64,000 nucleotides of DNA from an uncultured eubacterium 1-6 (lineage in GTDB: Bacteria > Bacillota > Clostridia > Lachnospirales > Lachnospiraceae). Made by a program: the position numbers and the translations under genes. Position 1 is the first letter of the stretch; each line of letters opens with the position of its first letter. A model generated the notes under the pieces. That model did not search any database, was not told the origin of the DNA, and saw only the letters and a program-made list of their open reading frames with translations. Where the stretch lies: the NCBI GenBank assembly GCA_903789595.1, contig CAIFEZ010000006.1, positions 1 through 64,000 on the forward strand, read 5' to 3'. Of this stretch, positions 52,219 to 61,845 are shown in pieces.

Positions 52219-52312
52219 CTGAGGAACGCTCCTTCTCTTAATTAATGAGATAGTGGTCATTTCGAACATATTATATTGTATATTAATTATAGTTAGTATA
52301 CAAATGAACTTT

Positions 52313-52342
52313 TTGTGATCATTTTGTGTCCTGGGATATAAT
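52313..52342 (+). promoter_or_regulatory. Promoter of the FMN riboswitch/ribU transcript
   Basis: TTGTGA (52313-52318), 18 bases, TATAAT (52337-52342). Confidence 0.6.
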
Positions 52343-52430
52343 AGGGATGTAATAGCCTGATTTTTGTAAGATTTCCTATTGCTTTTCCCTGTATTTTGCG
52401 TTAACATTAGGCCGTAAATACAAACAGGAG

Positions 52431-52540
52431 ATCTTCAGGGCGGGGTGCAAATCCCCACTGGCGGTAAAGTCCGCGACCTGCCGATGCAGTCGAACCGGTG
52501 AAACTCCGGTACCAACAGTAAAGTCTGGATGAAAGAAGAT
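52431..52540 (+). promoter_or_regulatory. FMN riboswitch (RFN element)
   Basis: Starts ATCTTCAGGGCGGGGTGCAA and ends GTCTGGATGAAAGAAGAT, with GAACCGGTGAAACTCCGGTACC in the middle: all RFN conserved blocks. FMN binding would lower expression of the riboflavin transporter downstream. Confidence 0.97.
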
Positions 52541-52611
52541 GCTACCATTCCTTACTTCGGAAGCAGCGGAATCAAGGCTGCAGGAGAAGTAACCGATAAT
52601 GATGCTGATTC

Positions 52612-52642
52612 GCCCGTATCTCAAAAGGATGCGGGCTTTTTT
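52612..52642 (+). terminator. Riboswitch terminator
   Basis: GCCCGTATC pairs with GATGCGGGC, followed by six T. It is the likely expression platform of the FMN riboswitch. Confidence 0.85.
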
Positions 52643-52750
52643 ACGTGCCGAGGACGGGACTGCTTCCGTCCCGGCGCACAGAAGAGAAGATCTCTCTATT
52701 CTGCGGGTCCGTGAGCCGCGGCCCGCAGCGACAGAAAAGAGGAGACAGTT

Positions 52751-53377
52751 ATGGCAGACACTACAAACACAGCAGTAACCCATGCAGTCAGAAGACAGAA
52801 TCTTACCGTTCATTACATCACGGTGACCGGAATCCTTTCCGCCATCGCCTTTATCCTGCAGCTGATCGAGATTCCGGCGCCGCTAATGCCGACCTTCGTC
52901 AAGCTGGATTTCTCCGATCTCCCGGCTCTGCTCGGAGCCTTCGCGATGGGACCGGTGTGCGGCATTCTGATCGAGCTCATCAAGAACCTGATCCACTGCC
53001 TGTTTTCCGGCTCCTTTGCGGTCGGAGAGCTCTGCAACTTCGTTCTCGGAGCGGTATTCACCGGAGTCGCGGGAATCATCTATAAGCGCAGCAAGACAAA
53101 GAAGGGAGCGATCCTGGCGTCCTTTGTCGGAGCCATCGCCATGGCAGCGGTTTCCGTTCCCTTCAACTTCGCGGTTGTCTACCCGGTCTACTACAACTTC
53201 ATGCCGGAAGAAACCATCCTGGCAGCTTACCAGGCGATCTTCCCGGGTGTGAAGAGCATCTTCCAGAGCCTTGTGGTATTCAACATGCCGTTCACCTTTA
53301 TCAAGGGGATGATCGATGTGGCGATCACCTTCCTGATCTACAAGCGCGTGTCTCCGCTCCTGAAGGGCAGAAACTGA
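52751..53377 (+). CDS. ribU: Riboflavin ECF transporter S component RibU
   Basis: 208 residues with six membrane helices. KLDFSDLPALLGAFAMGPVCGILIELIKNLIH and GELCNFVLGAVFTGVAGIIYKRSKTKKG are the RibU/ECF S-component signatures; AVSVPFNFAVVYPVYYN is the fourth-fifth helix region. It captures riboflavin for the ECF energizing module. AGAGGAG precedes the ATG. Control by the FMN riboswitch agrees with the function. Confidence 0.96.
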   Translation: MADTTNTAVTHAVRRQNLTVHYITVTGILSAIAFILQLIEIPAPLMPTFVKLDFSDLPALLGAFAMGPVCGILIELIKNLIHCLFSGSFAVGELCNFVLGAVFTGVAGIIYKRSKTKKGAILASFVGAIAMAAVSVPFNFAVVYPVYYNFMPEETILAAYQAIFPGVKSIFQSLVVFNMPFTFIKGMIDVAITFLIYKRVSPLLKGRN

Positions 53378-53390
53378 CAGAGGGGTCGGA

Positions 53391-53451
<61 letters not shown>

Positions 53452-53498
53452 CCCCCCGCCCACACCACCCCCGGGGGGGCCGCCCGGGGGCCCCCCCC

Positions 53499-53531
53499 AC
53501 CTGCCGATACGGCAGGTGCGGCGGCCCTTTT
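53499..53531 (+). terminator. Terminator remnant after ribU
   Basis: CACCTGCC/GGCAGGTG form a stem, followed by GCGGCGGCCCTTTT. The right arm extends further than the left, which has been replaced by the G/C-run sequence. Confidence 0.6.
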
Positions 53532-53619
53532 CTGCGTGTGCTGATCAGGCAGGACGGATATTCCGTGAAAAGCAGCCTTGCTGGTTACTGTCCGGAGAAT
53601 AGCCGTTCCTTTGAGCGTA

Positions 53620-53648
53620 TTGGAAAATAGTCCGGGAAAGCGTATAAT
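53620..53648 (+). promoter_or_regulatory. Promoter of Nudix gene
   Basis: TTGGAA (53620-53625), 17 bases, TATAAT (53643-53648). Confidence 0.75.
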
Positions 53649-53671
53649 TACCTGCAGAAAGGAGCAGAAAT

Positions 53672-54286
53672 ATGGCGACGATAGACAAGATAACACAGCT
53701 GACAAACAGCAGATATGTAAATATGTTCGAGGTGGACGGTCACAACAAAAAGGGACACCGGAGCCATTACATGGTTGCGTCCCGTGCTGAGAAGACAGAG
53801 GATCTGAAGATCCGGACAAGAGAGAACAATGCGGACGGCGTGATTATCTACAGTCTGTACGGAGAGAAGCGGGACCGTGTAGTCCTGATCCGTCAGTACC
53901 GCTACCCGGTCGACGACTATGTATATGAGCTTCCGGCCGGCCTGGTGGAGAAGGGTGAGAGCTTCCGCGCGGCTGCCGTTCGTGAGCTTCACGAGGAGAC
54001 GGGGTTGACGCTTACGCCGGCGGACGCGGACAGAATGTATGAGGAGCCCAGATATACGACGGTCGGCATGACGGATGAGGCCTGCGCGACGGTCTACGGG
54101 TACGCGGACGGAGAGGTCAGCGGTCGCTTTATGGAAGAAAATGAGGAGATCGAGGTGGTTCTCGCGGACCGGGAGGAGTGCAGACGTATTCTGAAGGAAG
54201 AGCGTGTGGCGCTGAACTGTGCCTATCATCTGATGTATTTCATCCACAACCGTTCCGGTGACGCGTTTGACTTTCTGAAGGGATAA
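53672..54286 (+). CDS. ADP-ribose pyrophosphatase-type Nudix hydrolase
   Basis: 204 residues. The Nudix box lies at about 90-112 (LPAGLVEKGESFRAAAVRELHEETGL) and is preceded by VVLIRQYRYPVDDYVYELPAG, the hallmark of ADP-ribose/NDP-sugar hydrolases. Likely substrates are ADP-ribose or nucleoside diphosphate sugars. AAAGGAG precedes the ATG; own promoter upstream. Confidence 0.9.
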   Translation: MATIDKITQLTNSRYVNMFEVDGHNKKGHRSHYMVASRAEKTEDLKIRTRENNADGVIIYSLYGEKRDRVVLIRQYRYPVDDYVYELPAGLVEKGESFRAAAVRELHEETGLTLTPADADRMYEEPRYTTVGMTDEACATVYGYADGEVSGRFMEENEEIEVVLADREECRRILKEERVALNCAYHLMYFIHNRSGDAFDFLKG

Positions 54287-54368
54287 TGCCTGCGGGCCGT
54301 ATACAGTTGAGTGTGAGCAGTAACTGTAAACAGGGATACAGACTGTGGATTTTGTCATGCTTCGTCGG
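54287..54368. other. Short gap between Nudix and trkA
   Basis: No gene. A fragment GTGTGAGCAGTAACTG resembles the motif flanking the 91-bp element at the left edge of the window. Confidence 0.3.
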
Positions 54369-54397
54369 TTGTAAGATGGTATCCGGAGTGTTATAAT
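54369..54397 (+). promoter_or_regulatory. Promoter of trkA-trkH
   Basis: TTGTAA (54369-54374), 17 bases, TATAAT (54392-54397). Its leader contains an interrupted hairpin around 54430-54475 (AATTCA...GCGCGTCAGCGCGT...GAATT). Confidence 0.7.
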
Positions 54398-54565
54398 TAC
54401 CAATTGTGTTTTTTCTGTGAAATTCAATGAGAAGCGCGTCAGCGCGTGCTCTGAATTCCTGTCAGCGGTGCGGAAACTGCACATGATCGGTGCGGCGGGC
54501 AGTGCGGGCATTGACATTTGTTATTGGAAGGCTTTAACCGGCCATTGATGAGAGAGGAAGTTGGC

Positions 54566-55924
54566 ATGCAGATAATAGTTGTCGGCTGCGGAAAGGTTGG
54601 AAGGACGCTGGTATCGCAGCTGTCCAAGGAAAGTCACAACATTACGGTCATTGATACCAATGCACAGGTCGTGAGGGATGTCTCGACCATCTATGATGTC
54701 ATGGGCATCACCGGAAACGGAACAAGCTACAGTGTTCTGCGAGAGGCGGATCTGGAGCACACGGATATGGTGATCGCCGTTACGGAAAGTGATGAGGTCA
54801 ATCTTCTGGTCTGTGTGATAGCGAAGCAGAAGGCTGACTGCTATACGATTGCGAGGGTGCGGAATCCGGTATATTCCGAGGAGAGCAGCTTCCTGAGAAG
54901 CGAGCTGCATCTGTCCATGACCATCAACCCGGAGCTGGAGGCGGCGCGGGAAATGGCACATCTGATGCAGTATCCGAGTGCAATCGAGATCGACAGCTTT
55001 GCCGGCGACCGGATCAGCCTGATGCGCTTCAAGGTGCAGGTGGATTGTTCCATTGTCGGGACGCCGCTGAAGGAACTGGCATCAAGGCTTGACTACAGCG
55101 TGCTGGTCTGCATCGCTCAGAGAGGAAATGATATTCTGATACCGAACGGCGATTTTGTGCCGGAAGTCGGAGATGTTCTGACGGTGATCCTGGAGCCGTT
55201 GGATGCCAATTCATTTTTCCGGAAGATCAGCGTGCCTACCAACCGTGTCAGGAACTGCACGATCATCGGCGGAGGCGAGATTTCCTACTATCTGACGAAG
55301 ATTCTTCTGAAAAACGGGATTGACGTCAAGATCATTGAGAAAAATCCGAAGAGATGTTCGGAGCTCAACGATATGTTCCCGCAGGCGACCATCGACTGCG
55401 CGGACGGAAGCGACCAGGAGATCCTCATGGAGGAGAATCTGGAGAACACGGATGCCTTTGTGGCCTGCACCGGAATCGACGAGGTGAACGCGATTCTCTC
55501 ACTTTTTGCCCAGGAAAAGGTCAGAAAAAAGGTAATCACGAAGGTCAATCATGTGGATTTCAACGAGGTGATTGATTCCCTTCAGCTGGACAGCGTGGTC
55601 AATCCGAAGCTTCTGACGACGCAGAGGATCATCCAGTACGTACGTGCGGCGAATAACAGTCTGGACAGCAACATGGAGACGCTTTACCGTCTGATGAACG
55701 GAAGAGTTGAGGCCATGGGATTCCGGATCCAGCCAAACTCCAAGCTGAACGGAATACCGCTGAGCGATATGCCTATGAAGAAAAATGTTCTGATCGCGGG
55801 AATTCTGCGGAAGGGAAAACTGATCATACCGGGCGGACAGGATGCGTTCGAGGCGGGCGATCATGTCATCATCGTGACGACGCACATCGGTTTTGACGAC
55901 ATTTCGGACATTATTGCGAAATAA
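54566..55924 (+). CDS. trkA: TrkA, two-domain potassium uptake regulator
   Basis: 452 residues with two full RCK units: a first NAD fold starts VVGCGKVGRTLVSQL (about 5), a second at CTIIGGGEISYYLTKILL (about 232), each followed by a RCK_C domain. It binds NAD(H)/ATP and gates TrkH. A GAGAGGAAG site precedes ATG 54566; the frame from 54518 has no site. The trkH gene begins 65 bases downstream. This is a second complete K+ system in addition to ktrBA. Confidence 0.94.
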   Translation: MQIIVVGCGKVGRTLVSQLSKESHNITVIDTNAQVVRDVSTIYDVMGITGNGTSYSVLREADLEHTDMVIAVTESDEVNLLVCVIAKQKADCYTIARVRNPVYSEESSFLRSELHLSMTINPELEAAREMAHLMQYPSAIEIDSFAGDRISLMRFKVQVDCSIVGTPLKELASRLDYSVLVCIAQRGNDILIPNGDFVPEVGDVLTVILEPLDANSFFRKISVPTNRVRNCTIIGGGEISYYLTKILLKNGIDVKIIEKNPKRCSELNDMFPQATIDCADGSDQEILMEENLENTDAFVACTGIDEVNAILSLFAQEKVRKKVITKVNHVDFNEVIDSLQLDSVVNPKLLTTQRIIQYVRAANNSLDSNMETLYRLMNGRVEAMGFRIQPNSKLNGIPLSDMPMKKNVLIAGILRKGKLIIPGGQDAFEAGDHVIIVTTHIGFDDISDIIAK

Positions 55925-55988
55925 ATGAGATGGAACGTTGGCTGATTCGCGGCGCGGTGAGAAAAGAACAAATGAGGCGGATGAAGAA

Positions 55989-57431
55989 ATGAATTATCCT
56001 GTAATTGGATGGGTGCTTTCGTGGGTTCTGAAGATCGAGGGCTTCTTGCTGCTTGCACCTTTTATTATTTCAGTGATTTATCAGGAAAAACAGGGAGCGA
56101 TCTACCTGATGCTGGCTGCGGTCGCTATCGTCGCCGGCGAGATTTTTTCCAGACGAAAGCCGAAGAACATGCAGATCTACACCAGGGAGGGGTATGTATC
56201 GGTCGGCCTCGCGTGGCTTCTGATCAGTGCCTACGGCGGCATTCCCTTTGTTCTGACCGGGGAGATTCCCCATTACGTCGACGCGGTTTTCGAGACGGTC
56301 TCCGGCTTTACCACGACCGGTTCCTCTATTCTGACCGACGTCGAGGCGCTCTGCCATGCATCGCTGTTCTGGCGCAGCTTTACGCACTGGATCGGAGGCA
56401 TGGGAGTTCTTGTGTTTCTGCTGATGCTGATTCCGAGCCGCGGCGGCTCTCATATGAATCTGATGAAGGCGGAAAGCCCCGGGTATGAGGTCTCCAAGTT
56501 TGTACCACAGGTAAAAAATAATGCCCGGACGCTGTACCGCATCTACCTGGCCATGACACTAATTACGATCGCGGCGCTTTTGATCGCCGGGATGCATTGG
56601 TTTGACGCGGTGTGCCTGTCGTTCGGCGCGGCAGGTACGGGAGGTTTTGCCATTTTGAATTCAAGCTGCGCGGATTATACCTCTGTACAGCAGTGGATTC
56701 TGACGATTGCGATGCTGGCGTTCGGCGTGAATTTCACGTTCTATTATCTGATGCTGATCCGCCATCCGAAGGATGCGCTGAAGATGGAAGAGGTAAGGGG
56801 CTATTTCGCGATCATCCTGGCATCGGGGGCCGCGATTACGATCAATATCGTACACCTGTATTCCTCCGTGTGGATCGCGCTGAAGCACGCCTTCTTCCAG
56901 GTCGCCACCATCATCACGACGACGGGATTCGCGACGGCGGATTTCGATCAATGGCCGTCCTTCTCGAAGACGATCCTGTTCCTTCTGATGATCTGCGGCG
57001 CCTGCGCCGGAAGCACCGGCGGCGGCATCAAGGTCAGCCGTCTCATTGTCGCGGTCAAATCGATGTTCCTGGAGCTGTACCAGCTGGTACACCCGAGAAG
57101 CGTGAAAAAGGTGCGTATGGACGGTGCACCAGTGGGAAGCAGAACGCTCCGCTCCCTGTACATCTTCCTCACCACCTATTTCCTGATCTTCGGTTTCTCG
57201 ATTCTGCTGATATCCGTAGACGGGTTCGACTTCGAGACAAACATGTCGGCTGTCGCCGCGACGCTGAACAATATCGGCCCCGGATTCTCCGTGGTCGGAC
57301 CGACCGGCAACTTCTCGAGGTACAGCTATTTCTCGAAGATTGTCCTGATCTTTGATATGCTGGCGGGACGTCTGGAGCTTCTTCCGGTCCTGATCATGTT
57401 CTATCCGAAGACCTGGAAGAGATGCTCCTGA
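55989..57431 (+). CDS. trkH: TrkH potassium transporter
   Basis: 480 residues, about ten helices with four pore loops: TVSGFTTTGSSIL, FGAAGTGGFAI, ATIITTTGFATAD and the fourth near LNNIGPGFSVVGP; the glycines are the selectivity filter. The carboxy half carries CAGSTGGGIKVSRL. It imports K+ with TrkA. ATG 55989 is preceded by GAGG; an in-frame TTG at 55938 is less likely. Confidence 0.94.
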   Translation: MNYPVIGWVLSWVLKIEGFLLLAPFIISVIYQEKQGAIYLMLAAVAIVAGEIFSRRKPKNMQIYTREGYVSVGLAWLLISAYGGIPFVLTGEIPHYVDAVFETVSGFTTTGSSILTDVEALCHASLFWRSFTHWIGGMGVLVFLLMLIPSRGGSHMNLMKAESPGYEVSKFVPQVKNNARTLYRIYLAMTLITIAALLIAGMHWFDAVCLSFGAAGTGGFAILNSSCADYTSVQQWILTIAMLAFGVNFTFYYLMLIRHPKDALKMEEVRGYFAIILASGAAITINIVHLYSSVWIALKHAFFQVATIITTTGFATADFDQWPSFSKTILFLLMICGACAGSTGGGIKVSRLIVAVKSMFLELYQLVHPRSVKKVRMDGAPVGSRTLRSLYIFLTTYFLIFGFSILLISVDGFDFETNMSAVAATLNNIGPGFSVVGPTGNFSRYSYFSKIVLIFDMLAGRLELLPVLIMFYPKTWKRCS

Positions 57432-57437
57432 CAGACA

Positions 57438-57526
57438 GATATCCTGCTTCTCGCGGAGGCGGGAAACAGGATATCTGATGATCAGCCGCCCGGCTCGTGA
57501 CTTTATTCATGAGTCAGGCGGCCTTT
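57438..57526. terminator. Two terminators between convergent trkH and hisC
   Basis: AGATATCCTG/CAGGATATCT (57438-57476) and GCCGCC.../...GGCGGC (57485-57522) followed by CTTT. They may act in opposite directions. Confidence 0.7.
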
Positions 57527-57546
57527 ATGTTGTTATACGTTTTCTT

Positions 57547-58620
57547 TTACGCTTTCTTGTATGCTCCGAATTCATGATCAAGAAAGTCGAACAGCTTCTG
57601 CATCTGCTCCCTTGTTCCGATGGTGATGCGCAGATAGTTGTCAATTCTGGGCTTGTTGAAATATCTCACATAGATGTGCTTTTCGCGGAGCGCCTCGAAC
57701 AGTTCCTTTGCGGGGATTGTCTCATGTCTGGCAAAAATAAAGTTCGAGGAGGAATCTGCAAAGTGGAATCCCCGCTTGCGCAGTTCTTCCTTGGACCATT
57801 CCCTGGTTTCCACTATTTTCTGTACAATCTGCTGATGATAGGCCTCATCCTCCATGGCCGCGACGCCGAGAGCGATGGCGGTGCGGTTCATTGTGTAGGA
57901 GTTGAAGGAGTACTTCACATCCTGCAGGTAGCCGATGATCTTTTCATTTCCGATCGCGTAGCCGATTCGCATGCCCGCAAGGGCGCGGGACTTGGAGAAG
58001 GTCTGCACGACGAGCAGGTTTTCATACCGGTCGAGAAGGGAGAGCGCGGACCGGGCGCCGAAATCGACATAGGCCTCGTCGACGATCACGACTACGTCGG
58101 GATTCGCCTTCAGAATCTCCTCAATCACATCGAGAGAGAGTGCGAGACCGGTCGGTGCGTTCGGGTTCGGGAAGACAATGCCGCCGTTTTCCTGCCGGTA
58201 ATCCTCCGGATTTATCGCGAAGCTTTCATCCAGAGGGATCTGCTTATAGGGAATGCGGAAGCAGTCCGCCCACACATCATAGAAGGAGTAGGTGATGTCC
58301 GGAAAAAGAATGGGCTTGTCAGAGTTGAAAAAGGTCTGGAAGGCCATGGCGAGAACATCGTCCGAACCGACGCCGACAAAGACCTGAGAGGGTTTTACGT
58401 GGTACTGGCGGGCGATCGCGTTTACCAGATCTGTCGCGGCCGGGTCCGGATACAGACGCATATCATCTGTTGAAATCTTTTTCAAGGCCTCGGCCACCCT
58501 CGGCGACGGCGGATACGGATTTTCGTTTGTGTTCAGCTTTACCATATCCGGCTGATTCTTCGGCTGTTCGCCGGCAACATAGGGGACCACTCTGCGTACA
58601 TTATTTTCCCAGTTTGACAT
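57547..58620 (-). CDS. hisC: Histidinol-phosphate aminotransferase
   Basis: 357 residues, class II-fold PLP aminotransferase of the HisC type. KLNTNENPYPPSP begins it, GVGSDDVLAMAF binds the phosphate, NPNAPTG and VDEAYVDF are the cofactor loop, and TFSKSRALAGMRIGYAIG contains the PLP lysine; YLRITIGT is near the end. It transaminates imidazole acetol phosphate in histidine synthesis, but may also serve aromatic acids. AGAGGA precedes ATG 58620. No other his gene is adjacent. Confidence 0.92.
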   Translation of the reverse strand: MSNWENNVRRVVPYVAGEQPKNQPDMVKLNTNENPYPPSPRVAEALKKISTDDMRLYPDPAATDLVNAIARQYHVKPSQVFVGVGSDDVLAMAFQTFFNSDKPILFPDITYSFYDVWADCFRIPYKQIPLDESFAINPEDYRQENGGIVFPNPNAPTGLALSLDVIEEILKANPDVVVIVDEAYVDFGARSALSLLDRYENLLVVQTFSKSRALAGMRIGYAIGNEKIIGYLQDVKYSFNSYTMNRTAIALGVAAMEDEAYHQQIVQKIVETREWSKEELRKRGFHFADSSSNFIFARHETIPAKELFEALREKHIYVRYFNKPRIDNYLRITIGTREQMQKLFDFLDHEFGAYKKA

Positions 58621-58807
58621 GATATCTTCCTCTTTTGAAATTCCTATGTGATACAGCAGGTAAACGGCCATGGGATATGGCGTCACCTGCTGCTGTTTTT
58701 TCAATCCTTCTTGATTATGACATTTCAAGATGGAAAGTTCAATATAAAGTTTAATACTTTACTACGATAAAATTTCGGCCGGCCCGTTCTGCAATCGAGA
58801 AGGAATC

Positions 58808-60076
58808 TTAATAAAAAGGATAGAAGAGCGGCAGAAGAATCATGCTCACGACAAAACAAACAAGGCTGACTGCCAGTCCCGGTTTGATAAAATCCTTGAA
58901 CCGGACATTTCCGGGATCGATGATCATGGAGTTGGCAGGAATAGCCATTGGCGTGCATACTGCAACGCTGCTTGCGATAAATACGGAGATGACAACTGCC
59001 CGTGGATCTGCTCCGAGCGCCTGCGCGATACTCCAGGCGATCGGGCAGAGTAAGGTACATGCCGCGGTGTTGCTCATGACCTGTGTAAGCGCCCATGTCA
59101 GAATCCAAAGGGCTCCCATCAGAATCATCGGGCTGGAGTGTCCGGTCACGGAAATCACAGCATCTGCGATCATTTTTCCGGCACCGGTGTCATTCATGGC
59201 GTTTCCGAGAGGCATCATGAATGCCAGCATGAAAACGGTACGAATTTCGAAAGACTGGTAGGCCTCTTTTTCCGTGAGAACACGAAACAGGACAAGAACG
59301 ACGGCACCGCAACAGGCGGTAACGTGAATAGGAGGCAGAAAAGAGAGATAATCCTTGGCCACCATACCGACAATGGTCAGGACCATTACCACCAGCGTGA
59401 GCGTGCGTTTCCATCTGGGAACAGAGGAATAATCCTGAGAGACATCTGTATTTTTCCCCGGATCGCGATCAGCGATGAGTTTGTCTCCAAAGAAGTAGAA
59501 GAGAACCGCTACTGCCACGAGCATTGGAATTCCGATTTTTGCATATTCAAAAAAACCTACGGACATGGTTCCATGGCTGAATTCTTCTATGGTGTTCTTC
59601 GCGATAAGGTTCCCGGGAGAGCCGATAATGGAAATGTCCGCGCCAATCGTTGCGCCGCTGACAAGCGGTATCAGAAGCTTGATGGGCTTGATACTGGCTC
59701 CATTTGCAATTCCCATGACGATTGGGATCAGGATCGCAACGGTTCCGCTGTTTGAGACAAAACCGGACATAATTCCGGAAAGCAGGAATATTACGACCAT
59801 CAGACCGCGCTGGCTTCGGGTCCGTTTCAAAAGCAGCTGACTGGTAGAGTAGGCGAGTCCGGTCTTGAAGAACGCAGCGCCGATGACGCACATTCCCAGG
59901 ATCAGAAGGACATTCTCATTGATGACACTGGAAAAAACATCTTCTATTGTGATAATCCCGGTGAAATAGAGCGCCAGCGGAACACAGAAGGCAATCAGGC
60001 CCATCGGAAGCGTATCTGAGATAAAAAGTACAATTGCGGCAAGCAATATGATTAATGTGACAGCAGCCTGCGACAT
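58808..60076 (-). CDS. SLC13/ArsB-superfamily anion permease
   Basis: 422 residues, about ten membrane helices in an ion-transporter fold. Re-entrant loops are seen around GFVSNSGTVAILIPI and MSNTAACTLLCPI with the SNT/SNS signatures of the family. Members import dicarboxylates or other anions with cations. It follows the dehydratase gene by 26 bases on the same strand, so it probably imports that enzyme's substrate, a sugar acid or hydroxy-acid. Confidence 0.85.
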   Translation of the reverse strand: MSQAAVTLIILLAAIVLFISDTLPMGLIAFCVPLALYFTGIITIEDVFSSVINENVLLILGMCVIGAAFFKTGLAYSTSQLLLKRTRSQRGLMVVIFLLSGIMSGFVSNSGTVAILIPIVMGIANGASIKPIKLLIPLVSGATIGADISIIGSPGNLIAKNTIEEFSHGTMSVGFFEYAKIGIPMLVAVAVLFYFFGDKLIADRDPGKNTDVSQDYSSVPRWKRTLTLVVMVLTIVGMVAKDYLSFLPPIHVTACCGAVVLVLFRVLTEKEAYQSFEIRTVFMLAFMMPLGNAMNDTGAGKMIADAVISVTGHSSPMILMGALWILTWALTQVMSNTAACTLLCPIAWSIAQALGADPRAVVISVFIASSVAVCTPMAIPANSMIIDPGNVRFKDFIKPGLAVSLVCFVVSMILLPLFYPFY

Positions 60077-60102
60077 ATGAATCCCCCTTTTCTAGCGCCA
60101 GA

Positions 60103-61614
60103 TCAGACAAATCTGCATACGTGATCGACTGCGATGTCTGAGAAACCGTATGCTTCTGCTTTTGTAAGCTGACCGCAGCAGATACTGTGAATAATTTCGA
60201 GAAGACGGTGGCCCTCATCCTGATAGCTGATTTCGCCGCGAATGATTCCGGACAGATCGACATCCATATTGTCCTCCATCTTGTGATAGGTCTGTTCGTT
60301 CGCAGTGACCTTCAGTACCGGAGCGATGGCGTTTCCGGTCGGGGTTCCGCGTCCGGTAGTAAAGATTACGGCCTGGCAGCCTGCTGCTACCATAGAGGTG
60401 ACGGATGAGATATCATATCCGGCGGTATCCATTACGACGGCGCCTTTCCTTGTGGGAGGCACGGCCTGTGGAAGGACTTCTGTGATCGGGCGGGTGCCTC
60501 CCTTGCGGATGCATCCGAGGCTCTTTTCATCCAGGGTGGAAAGGCCGCCTGCCTTATTGCCCGGTGTGGGCTGGCCGGCTCTGCAGTCCTGCCCGGCTGC
60601 CATGAGGTGCTCTTCGTATGCCTGGCAGACATGGATGATATCGTTGTGAATCGCATAGTCGGATGCGCGTTTCGCAAGAACATGCTCGCCTCCGATCCAC
60701 TCAATGGACTCGGACATGATGGTGGTGGCGCCGAGATCGACGAGCTCGTCGGAAAGCTCTCCTACGGACGGATTGCTGGCAATGCCGGAGGTCGCATCCG
60801 ATCCGCCGCATTCAATTCCCAACAACAGTTCGGAAAGATCGAATTCCTCCTTTTGCTGCAGGCCTGCTTTCATCGCCATCTCTCTTGCGGCACGAACTGC
60901 TTTTTCAATTGTTTTCAGAGTGCCGCCCTCATCCTGGATTCCGAAATGAGCGATGGGCTTGCTGGTCATTTTCGCGATTTTCTCTGCGAGAGCCTTATGT
61001 CCGACGGTTTCGCATCCCAGACCGATGATGACGACTCCGTATACATTTGGATTGCAGGCGAAGCCAGTCAGCACTTTTTGGGACATTTCCGTATTCGCGG
61101 CAACGTCGGAGCAGCCGGTGTTAAATACGATATTGACAGCCCCGCGTACCTGGCTCGCCACAATCCGGCTGGTCTCGCTTCCGCACGCGCAGGTAGGAAG
61201 GATCAGGATGTGATTCCGGATGCCGGGACGGCCTTCTGCGCGTCTGTAACCCCAGAATTTTAACGGTTCAAGCCCGGGATAACGAGGAGACTGGCGGGCA
61301 CTCATGACAAAGTCCTTTGAACAGAGCTCGCTGTCATAATCTCTCGGTATGCTTTTGAGGTTTTTATCATTTACCCAGTATCCGGCAGATACATCGGCAA
61401 TCATTCTGCCGAGACTTTCTCCGTATTTCAGAACCTCATCGCCGGATTTGAGATCTTTAATGGCGATTTTGTGACAAAAAGGGATAGCTTCTTCTGCATA
61501 AATTGTCACTGGCTTTCCTTCCCGCAGAAAGATCACGGCCTCGCCTTTTGAAACCGGTTTTACCAGTGTAACCACGTTGTCATGTTCATCCATCAGTAAT
61601 GCATTTGCGTTCAT
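60103..61614 (-). CDS. Altronate-dehydratase-like (UxaA family) enzyme, fused SAF and main domain
   Basis: 503 residues: a SAF domain at the amino end (about 1-95) and a UxaA/GarD main domain with GYRRAEGRPGIRNHILILPTCACGSE, GLGCETVGHK, ECGGSDATSG and FTTGRGTPTGNAIAPVLKVT. The family dehydrates sugar acids (altronate, galactarate) or related hydroxy-acids, and includes sulfolactate lyases with split subunits. AAAGGAG supports ATG 61614 over GTG 61617. The partner permease follows, and a LysR gene lies divergent. The precise substrate is unknown. Confidence 0.85.
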   Translation of the reverse strand: MNANALLMDEHDNVVTLVKPVSKGEAVIFLREGKPVTIYAEEAIPFCHKIAIKDLKSGDEVLKYGESLGRMIADVSAGYWVNDKNLKSIPRDYDSELCSKDFVMSARQSPRYPGLEPLKFWGYRRAEGRPGIRNHILILPTCACGSETSRIVASQVRGAVNIVFNTGCSDVAANTEMSQKVLTGFACNPNVYGVVIIGLGCETVGHKALAEKIAKMTSKPIAHFGIQDEGGTLKTIEKAVRAAREMAMKAGLQQKEEFDLSELLLGIECGGSDATSGIASNPSVGELSDELVDLGATTIMSESIEWIGGEHVLAKRASDYAIHNDIIHVCQAYEEHLMAAGQDCRAGQPTPGNKAGGLSTLDEKSLGCIRKGGTRPITEVLPQAVPPTRKGAVVMDTAGYDISSVTSMVAAGCQAVIFTTGRGTPTGNAIAPVLKVTANEQTYHKMEDNMDVDLSGIIRGEISYQDEGHRLLEIIHSICCGQLTKAEAYGFSDIAVDHVCRFV

Positions 61615-61765
61615 CACAGACTCCTTTCAGAATGTCAGGCAGGATCGCGGACCGGCACGGCACATGGCGATCCTGCACCAGGATAAGCTGCGATACAAGG
61701 TATCGCCGAAATGTTTTCTATAATGAAAGATAGCATAGAAATATAATTAAATCTAATTAATGATA

Positions 61766-61795
61766 TTTACATAAATATAAATTAAACATTATAAT
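61766..61795 (+). promoter_or_regulatory. LysR promoter in the divergent region
   Basis: TTTACA (61766-61771), 18 bases, TATAAT (61790-61795). The 61615-61845 gap is very AT-rich, with ATTAAATCTAATTAAT-type palindromic words that fit LysR T-N11-A boxes. Confidence 0.5.
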
Positions 61796-61845
61796 AATGG
61801 GAGAAGGACAAGAACACGATAAAAGTCGGTTGGAAAGGGGAAAAA